Source: Trachythela sp. YZ-2020
Lineage: Eukaryota; Cnidaria; Anthozoa; Malacalcyonacea; Clavulariidae
Direction of reading: 5' to 3'
NCBI GenBank assembly: GCA_016169945.1
Contig: JADLSH010000268.1
Coordinates: 452,001 to 516,000 of the forward strand
DNA: 64,000 bases
A program made the position numbers and the translations under genes. Of the stretch, positions 57,177-64,000 are shown one piece after another; the first letter of the stretch is position 1, and each line of letters begins with the position of its first letter. The notes beneath the pieces were generated by a model that had not been told where the DNA came from, made no database searches, and worked only from the letters and a program-made list of their open reading frames with translations.

Positions 57177-60100
57177 TTATGAATCTAAGTTAAAAATGTC
57201 AGCGAAATGTACTATAAATGATTTCTTGAACCGATCTGTCTTACACCTCGGAATTTCAAAAGTTCTAGGATTCCTCATGTTCTGAGATACATTAATTCTA
57301 GGAGGTAATAGATAGGCTAATTTATGATTATCGTTCTTAACAATATTACTAAATAAATCACCACTCAATTTGTCCCATCTTTCACCAAGTTTGGAAAGTT
57401 TAGTCTCTGCAAGCGCATCATTATAACTGAGGTCTGGAAAGATCACATGCATTGCTCGTCTCGGGATCCTTTCGATTTCATTCGACAAATATGATGGCAG
57501 ATTACTATAAAAGACCTGACACGCATATTCCATAACAGATCTAATGCAAGAACAGAAGAATCTGACAAGGTCTTCGTTACACACTTTGCTCGTTTTAAAT
57601 GCTTTAAAAGGTCTAGTCTCTTAGCTTCCGTTGATGTAATCTTTTCGGTATGTTCATTCCACTGTCGAATTCTTTGAAATTATCATTCCTAAGAGTTTGG
57701 CAGTTGGTACTCTTTCTATGGGCTTATTATTAATACTTGATCATATTCAATAGGTGTTTTTCTAAATGATACAATTAACTCCTTACATTTGATCGGATTT
57801 AGGCGAAGATTGTTTTCCACTGTCCATTGTGGAATATGATCAATATCATCTTGTAATAAGCTTGCACTATTCCTTGGAATTATTTCTGATAAGGTACTGT
57901 CATCAGCAAATTTCCACAAAAACGAGTTTTCCTTTTCAACTTTCAAATCGTTTATCATCACTAGAAAGAGTCACGGACCCAGTCGAGTTCCTTGAGGAAC
58001 CCCAGCTGGAACTTCTAACCAATCCGAGAAACAATTGGTATTTATCTTTACTCTTTGGGCTCTGCCTCGTAAAAAATCGATTACCCAATTCACTACAGTA
58101 GGTTTAACACCAATACTAACTGTACAGTTTGGCAATAAGTATTAATATAAGTTATGATCCACCAAATCGAAGGCTTTTTGAAAGTACAACAGCACAGTTC
58201 TTATATCAGCGTCGGCACCGTCACTGGCCTCCAACCATTTCTGTAGCATAGCGATAAGGGAAAACGTTGTTGATGAACCGGGCAAAAATCCAAATTAAGA
58301 AAGATCCATTATTTTCAAAACAGCTGATTTCAACTCTTTCTCGATGATGAAACTCTCTGCAACCTTAGACAAGGTCGAAGTGAGAGATATAGGTTTTAAA
58401 TCTTTGTTAAAGTCACAGACTGTTAAAGCTTTTGGTATAGGAAAAATGTTGGCTAATTTCCAGATTTGGGGCACCTTGCTGTCACGAAATGTTGTATATA
58501 AAATATCTGTGACAGGAGGAGCCAAAATATCCGAAAAATGCTTCAAAACCTAATTCGGAAGATCGTCCGGTCCTTCAGCGCGAGTTGTACTAATTTCCCG
58601 TAGTTTTTTTAGCGACCTCTGCTTCCGTTACAACAATAGGCACATCGCCTTCCGAGAGAACACATGAGTCTTCAGACAAGGGTGAATAATCTTTCATAAC
58701 ACTGACAAATGTTTCATTAATTTTCTCACAAAGATCATCGTCAGTGAATTGCAGATCAGGATGTAGAATGGTTTGAAGATTCTTGCTAATTGATTTATCA
58801 GTGCCACAAAGCTGTTTGATCTTTTCCCACCACTCCTATTTGGTAGTACAATTGTCGACAGCGTTTTCTTTCCCGATTAACTTTGCTTCGTAGAATTCTA
58901 AAGTGGTGCATATTCCCAGATGCTAGTGCTCTCTGTCTACGATTAATTAGTGAATTTAATTGGGCGTTTAACCAAGGACGATCAGATGGATGGATGCGAA
59001 TAGACTTTTCAGGAGTTATGATGTTCAGACCAAGATTAATAATGTCAGTAAGAATGGTCAGTTTTCCATCGCAAGTTAGTTGGTCTATTAGCAAGCCAGA
59101 CCATGGAATTTGCAATAAAAATCCAACACTAGATATCACGCTGGGTCTTTTGTCTCGTATCTTAATTACTTTTGATTTAGGTTTACGATGATTTTGGCGA
59201 CAGTCCGATGACATTATTATTGTGAGATGATCCGATAGGCCAAACGGTGGTAAAGGAATGGGATGATGGTAATCATCTGACAAACTGGTAAAAATTTGAT
59301 CCAGTATATAAGCTCCTCTTGTTGGAAAATTGATAGAATGTTTTAATAGAAATGATCGTGTATTTCTTTTAAAGTCTAATTTATTAAACTCTCCAGCAAT
59401 TATTAATCCACAATTAGGGAACTCAGATTCAATTTCAGTTAAACATGTACAAATATAGTCACGCATAGCCTGTGAGCCAGCATTGGGGGCGGGCGGGGGG
59501 GGGGGTATACCACGCCAATAATTATTGAAGAGAAACCCCTGGGGAGGCGTCGAGGGCGTACCAGTGACCACAGAACCTCATATTCTTCTGATTGTAGTTT
59601 AAGTAACTGACGATAAGCGATGGATTTTTTTATATACATGCAAACACCCCCATGGGCACGATCAATGCGATCTCGCCTTAGTAGGTTATAGCCAGTCAAA
59701 CTTATTGCTTCATTTGGGACATTGTTCTTCAACCATGCTTCGGTAAATAGGGCCATAGTTAATATAGAGATAACATGGTTAGGAAACTCGTCAAATTACA
59801 AAGCAGCTAACAATTGAATTGGATTTATGTTGAACGGAACCTGACCGTGCACAAATCGTTTGTTTTACATTCATTTATATTTCAGAAACACGGTTTGGAG
59901 ATTAAGCCCAAACATTTCTATTGGTCGATTCATAAAACTACAATATATTCACTAACCGTGACCGTGCACAAATGCAAACAAAAACATAGAACAAAAGAGA
60001 AAGACGAGTTTCCTAACCATGTTATATCTCTATATTAACTATCAATGATAGGGCAATATCAATGTCTTCGCAGTTCATAGTGAAGGCGATTTCGTCACTT

Positions 60101-60384
60101 AGGTGCGATAGACATTGTGTTTGATAAGAGCAATTTCGGAACATAGAACAAGTCAGATAAATTAGTACTAGAATGCTTGACTTATTATTCGCTCTTTGAA
60201 TTCTAATCAAATTATGGCGGCTACTTGTATTAGAGTTATAGCAAGTATTCCCACAAGTAGTTCTAACTGGGATGTTATAATTTTCACCAGTCCCGCATCG
60301 ATTATTTAACCCGTTACTTGGCGCACAAGGTCCAGATGGCTGGTCCACTCCGACCCCTTGTGTTGAATTTGGTATCGGAACCAA
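57177..60384 (-). pseudogene. LINE E ORF2, endonuclease and reverse transcriptase
   Basis: The start frame 60384-60022 ends DEIAFTMNCEDIDIAL; after the MITE, ALFTEAWLKN continues at 59756. Then IIAGEFNKLDFKRN and FGLSDHLTIIM (59400-59210), RKRCRQLYYQ, WKLANIFPIPKAL and LKPISLTSTLSKVAESF (58480-58360), and KFADDSTLSEI (57930-57890). The C-terminal domain follows with MEYACQVFYSNLPSYLS. Several frameshifts and stops. Confidence 0.88.
59758..60039. mobile_element. Mariner-like MITE inside LINE E
   Basis: Inverted ends GTTAATATAGAGATAACATG and complement, about 35 bp, with TA on both sides (59756-59757 and 60040-60041). The interior contains ACCGTGCACAAAT twice. It separates the first and second parts of the LINE endonuclease. 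Confidence 0.85.
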
Positions 60385-60394
60385 GGAAGGTACT

Positions 60395-61846
60395 TTAGCT
60401 AGTCCTTCTGGCTGATTGGTGGCCGAAAAAACTTATTCTGATTGATCTTCCCCGATTCATTCGTTGGATATTATGCTTCGCTGTGGGTAAATCGACCAAG
60501 GGAAGATTAACCATTGACTTTGGAATCGTTGCATTTGGTTTTACACATTTATGACTTGAGCTTCTCCCATGAACCGGGCCCTCATAATTGCGGTCAGATG
60601 ATTGATTCAGTTGAATGGATTTAACAGACTCACGATTTACATTTTGTTGTGCGAGATTAACAGCTTCCGACTGCAGATTTAGTGGGCTATGTTTTGTGCG
60701 GCAGTTTTTATTGTGGTCTATGAATAGATTGAATTGACTTTGGCATTGAGGCTTCTTTCGTGTATCTGATATAGCAGCTAACTCGGGTTTTGTGCTTAGC
60801 TTTATACATGTATACTTCGTATCACTTACCGGTCCATTCACTTCGATGCAGCCATAATTGGTTTGTTCACATTCGTTGGGCCGATTCTGACTTGAAGAAA
60901 CTCCATATTGCTTTGATTTTAAAAAATTATCTGAATTTATGCGCATAATTGTTGCTCTTAAGGATTCATTACTCGCTTTAGTTGCCTTGACTTTATTCTC
61001 AAGGGAGATAATGGTATTATTCAATTCATTTACCTCCCGATTTCGTCCTCTGACTAAAGTAGCTAAATCACCTTCGAGTTGCTTACATTTTTCCCTTTCG
61101 TTCTAGAGATTTTTTTTAAGTTGAACTATTTCATCTTTCTCCCGTAAATAAGCAAGTGCAGATATTTTAGACTCGATATTTTTGTTTAAGATAACCATGT
61201 CAAGTTTGACCCCCTCAAGCTCAGCAGCCAACACACCGCACCGACAGCCGCAATCATGTTTATGTAATGTTTTACACAAGGATGAGTCTGATCTGTCGTT
61301 ATTATGTTCCTTAGCTCGAACATCATTCCCGAGTAGATGTTTAAACGTTTCTGCTGGTACTTCAACGGTTTAATTCGTAATTGTCTGGTTTATATTGCCG
61401 TTATTTCTTGATTCGGCTAGGATATTTTCCAACGGATTATTATTAATCAACCCGTTGTCGTCTATTAACGAATTAGGTCTCATAGAGTCGCAAAATGTTG
61501 ACGATGTATTGCAGACTTTGATCAGCGTATTAGTTAATACCAGGTTCGCAATCTCATGCAGAATAAGTGTGCTTTGTTTTCTGGCATACCAAGTAATTGT
61601 TATATCAGAATTACAGCTCGTAAACTTTTTGGCATTACCGCCCGGCGAAGACCATTTCCCTTGCAGTTTAATAGCACATTCGACAAATTCCCTTAGTATA
61701 TCAAAGCTCCCAGTCCATCTAATACGTGTATCGTCGTAGCTCAGATTTGTACAAGCTGGATGTTCTTGAATTTCTTTGAAATTCCACTCTTTTAAACAAT
61801 CATTAACGTCGTTTGCGGAGTTTATGAAATCAGAACCGTGCGCCAT
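60395..61846 (-). pseudogene. LINE E ORF1
   Basis: The first part (61846-61370) starts MAHGSDFINSANDVNDCLKE and includes GKWSSPGGNAKKFTSCNSDI and ITWYARKQSTLILHEI, a small domain seen in ORF1-like proteins beside such RTs. The middle part (61200-60940) is coiled-coil-like, with NNTIISLENKVKATKASNES. The rest is polar, with no named domain. Stops near 61370 and 61110 split it. Confidence 0.6.
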
Positions 61847-62398
61847 GTTGATATTCCGTCAGTGAATATTGTCCCGTGGGTGTGTTAGCAAATTATTCGT
61901 TAGGGAAAGGTTCGCTTTCTTAGTTGAGGCAGATAACACAAACTGGGGCCTTGATCATTCTTCATATCATGTGAAAACCGAATTCAATAATTACTTTATT
62001 ATATATTCAGAAGATATAAAAGACATCCACACCTTGGGTTAAATTCTTCAAAATAATGACGAGTTCTTCTTGCCATTTGCAGGAAATGTGTGCTCTTTTC
62101 TTTCAAATATAATTTTAAAATATTTCAGACCCTTTCGTCGCTGTTTTGGTTTTTGTTTAGTCAAATTCACTTTCCCCTAAATCTGCGAACGGCCGAAGGC
62201 GACGCCATATTGTTTTTGTTTGTGTATATCATGACGTCAAACGTGCGATATCATTTTTTTCATATCCAACGTTTGACGTCATTTCGTGTGATATGATATG
62301 TTACAACTCCATATTTGGCAGTAATGGGGTTGATAGGACGATTTCACCTATGGCTATTAGCAAATCAGAAATCAAGAATTATTTTAAATAAATAATAC

Positions 62399-62583
62399 CT
62401 GATATTGACTTTTCTTAACTGTAACATCTCCCGTACCGTCAACATAACACAATGTGATATAATAATCCACATTGTAAAGAAATGCACGTCAATGAAGTGC
62501 CATGAAAACTGAGAGAAGAGATAGTAAGGAAGCAACATGGTTTTTATGTAGAACCACGCTTTATCCGTTGATGTCATCTCCGC
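62399..62583 (-). CDS. Internal exon of an unrecognised membrane protein
   Basis: Acceptor TTCTTTCCTATTTTAG|GCGGAG and donor AATATCAG|GTATTA. 61 codons: AEMTSTDKAWFYIKTMLLPY, then YLFSQFSWHFIDVHFFTMWI, IISHCVMLTVREMLQLRKVN. One or two hydrophobic segments. The two leftover bases pair with the single base opening the exon at 54940-55219, giving a Ser codon. The upstream exons would lie beyond 62600 and were not found. Confidence 0.6.
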
Positions 62584-62761
62584 CTAAAATAGGAAAGAAC
62601 AAGCAATTAATGATCAATACTTGGGAAATTCACTATCAGTACGTGGCGGACGCTTCACGAAATATTGGGAGGGCGAACTTAGGTTGCCAACATATAACCA
62701 TCCTTTTGGTGTTGCAAATCTCAGTTCTTAAAACCGTTTTTGCTTAAATTTCATGAAATTT

Positions 62762-62900
62762 CTTAAATTATAGCCTATCAAGGCTTTCGTGGTTGTAAAA
62801 TCATTGATACATCTTTGTTACACAGTTAGTCAGCTATCATTCAAAGGCTTTGAGAGATTATTGGGGGGGGGCAGTCGCCCCCTAGTGTCCGCCACTGTTC
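62762..62900. repeat. Dispersed repeat, second copy of 20126-20290
   Basis: Shares GTGGTTGTAAAATCATTGAT, AGCTATCATTCAAAG and the end TCCGCCACTG; the complement CAGTGGCGG is hAT-like. A G-run lies at about 62860. Confidence 0.55.
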
Positions 62901-63234
62901 ACTATCACTGATAAGATGAGATATTCACCACAATTATAATTATTCCGATACAGCTGGGTGCAACGAAACAGTCGGGACCCAAGCTCAGTCGCAATGCACT
63001 GTATTAGCAAGTGAATTATAGCTATTAAGGTGTATACAACTTGTCCAATCTTAAAACACATATTTTAAGATAAAAATCTGCTGCTATACTGCAAACTCCA
63101 AAAACGTGCTTAAAAGCTCGAGTGTGGGCTTCCAGTGTAGGTAGCGATAAATTAATTTAATATTCAATTTTCGTAAACTCGCGTTCTTATTGGTCAATTT
63201 GTACCACGTGATGGCGCCCGAATTCTGTCTGCCG

Positions 63235-63685
63235 AATGGCCATCTTATCTTCCATTGGAACGTTATATTCCATCAAGAACACTTAGATCATCATCTGATG
63301 GAATTAAACTGGTAGTGCCAAAAATAGATGGCTCTTTTCAATATGCTTGTGCCAAATCTTTTAATTGTCTTTCAAAAGACATTAGGAACTGTATAAATCA
63401 CGCACAGTTTTCCAGACTTTTAAAAACTCATTTAATTAGTTCAGCGAAAGAAAGACAAAATCCAACATAATACATATATATATATTTATATATACATTTC
63501 ATTCTTCTATGTATAATCTCTAAATCTTATCTTTTATCTGTAAACATATTGTATATATTAAATTATAGCTTATACTTATAGCTTATAGTATTACTTATAC
63601 TAAATTGTTAACATATGTAATTTTTGCGGATGAAGAGCCACTAGTTGGAATGCCGTAATAAATCGTTATTATTATTATTATTATT
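63235..63685 (+). mobile_element. 3' fragment of a LINE, (TTA)n tail
   Basis: The frame 63255-63470 has YIPSRTLRSSSDGIKLVVP, CAKSFNCLSKDIRNC and FSRLLKTHLISS, the usual C-terminal tail of LINE RTs. The 3' UTR ends TAATAAATCGTTATTATTAT. 5'-truncated. Confidence 0.8.
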
Positions 63686-64000
63686 AATTCACGAATGGAA
63701 AGTTTATAAGATTTCGTTTATTTTAAACCGAAGACAATCCCAAAACCACGAAGTGGCCAAATTTGTAAAATAATTCCGGAATGAGTGGCGAAGCGGCGAA
63801 GCCGGTTGAAAATATATTCGTAATTCGGCAGACAGATTCAAAACAACAACAAGGTTGTTTCTTATAAAAGCAATAATTTTTCGTTTTAAAATATTCTAAA
63901 AACACTTTTGAATATTATCAAAACTAAACAAGGAGCTAGTAAACAGTTAGTTCAACATAGAATGTTTTTGCCAAAGGTTTACTCAAATTGAATATTAAAA
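63686..64000. other. Window edge, nothing recognised
   Basis: AT-rich. The reverse frame 63723-63905 has no recognisable features. Confidence 0.35.

Larger units (their letters stand above)
57036..61927 (-). mobile_element. LINE E, nearly full length but broken
   Basis: Reverse-strand LINE with ORF1 (61846 to about 60395), ORF2 (60384 to 57177) and a 3' end with (CTAT)n beside AATAAACGATTTATC at 57036-57065. A mariner-like MITE lies between the first endonuclease residues and the rest. It lies in the intron of the membrane-protein gene, same strand. Confidence 0.85.
56977..61990. repeat. Foldback copy split by LINE E
   Basis: The left half 56977-57035 (TTTTCACATGATATGAAGAA, CCGAAGTTTGTGTTAT) and right half about 61930-61990 (ATAACACAAACTGGGGCC, ATTCTTCATATCATGTGAAA) together match the foldback at 26571-26725. 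Confidence 0.75.

Overview
This window is AT-rich nuclear DNA from an animal with large introns and a heavy transposon load. The evidence is spliced genes with GT-AG introns, several non-LTR retrotransposon clades, hAT-, mariner/pogo- and Harbinger-like MITEs, and tRNA-derived SINEs. The repeat style (SINE body with a 'CTCCGGGTACTCCGG' motif, short foldback elements) recalls cnidarians or other aquatic invertebrates, but the species cannot be named from sequence alone.

Positions 636-22691 (+) hold one conserved gene, leucine carboxyl methyltransferase 1 (LCMT1), which methylates the C-terminal leucine of the PP2A catalytic subunit. Ten exons were rebuilt by eye and all join in phase; a short last exon is proposed at 25982-26004. 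Its introns carry at least three LINE copies, tRNA-bearing foldback elements, SINEs and many MITEs, several with intact target-site duplications.

Positions 27377-28814 (-) hold a degenerate, intronless pectate-lyase-like beta-helix gene with frameshifts and a stop. Positions 29800-33560 and 47190-48600 hold a repeated, partly inverted family of small genes. These share the start MSKR plus a hydrophobic signal peptide and a conserved Ser/Asn/Lys-rich second exon. The most intact copy (47854 leftward) can splice in phase to a Pro/Gln/Gly repeat exon at 46570-46745, giving a secreted P/Q-rich protein.

Positions 33590-45870 are a satellite-like array (unit containing 'GGCTAACCCCTTTACTTTTTGG') into which the same LINE family has inserted four times. 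The longest copy is bounded by a perfect 89-bp direct repeat and carries an SGNH-hydrolase-like ORF1.

Positions 48841-49833 (+) hold an intact single-exon NERD nuclease-domain gene, followed by a 1.9-kb hAT-type non-autonomous element with a perfect 8-bp target duplication. The right end (54940-62583, -) contains two phase-compatible exons of an unrecognised membrane protein. Their 7.2-kb intron holds a nearly full-length but broken LINE that interrupted an older foldback element and was itself hit by a mariner-like MITE.

Except for LCMT1, the NERD gene, the membrane-protein exons and possibly the small secreted gene, nearly all of the window is mobile or repeat-derived.
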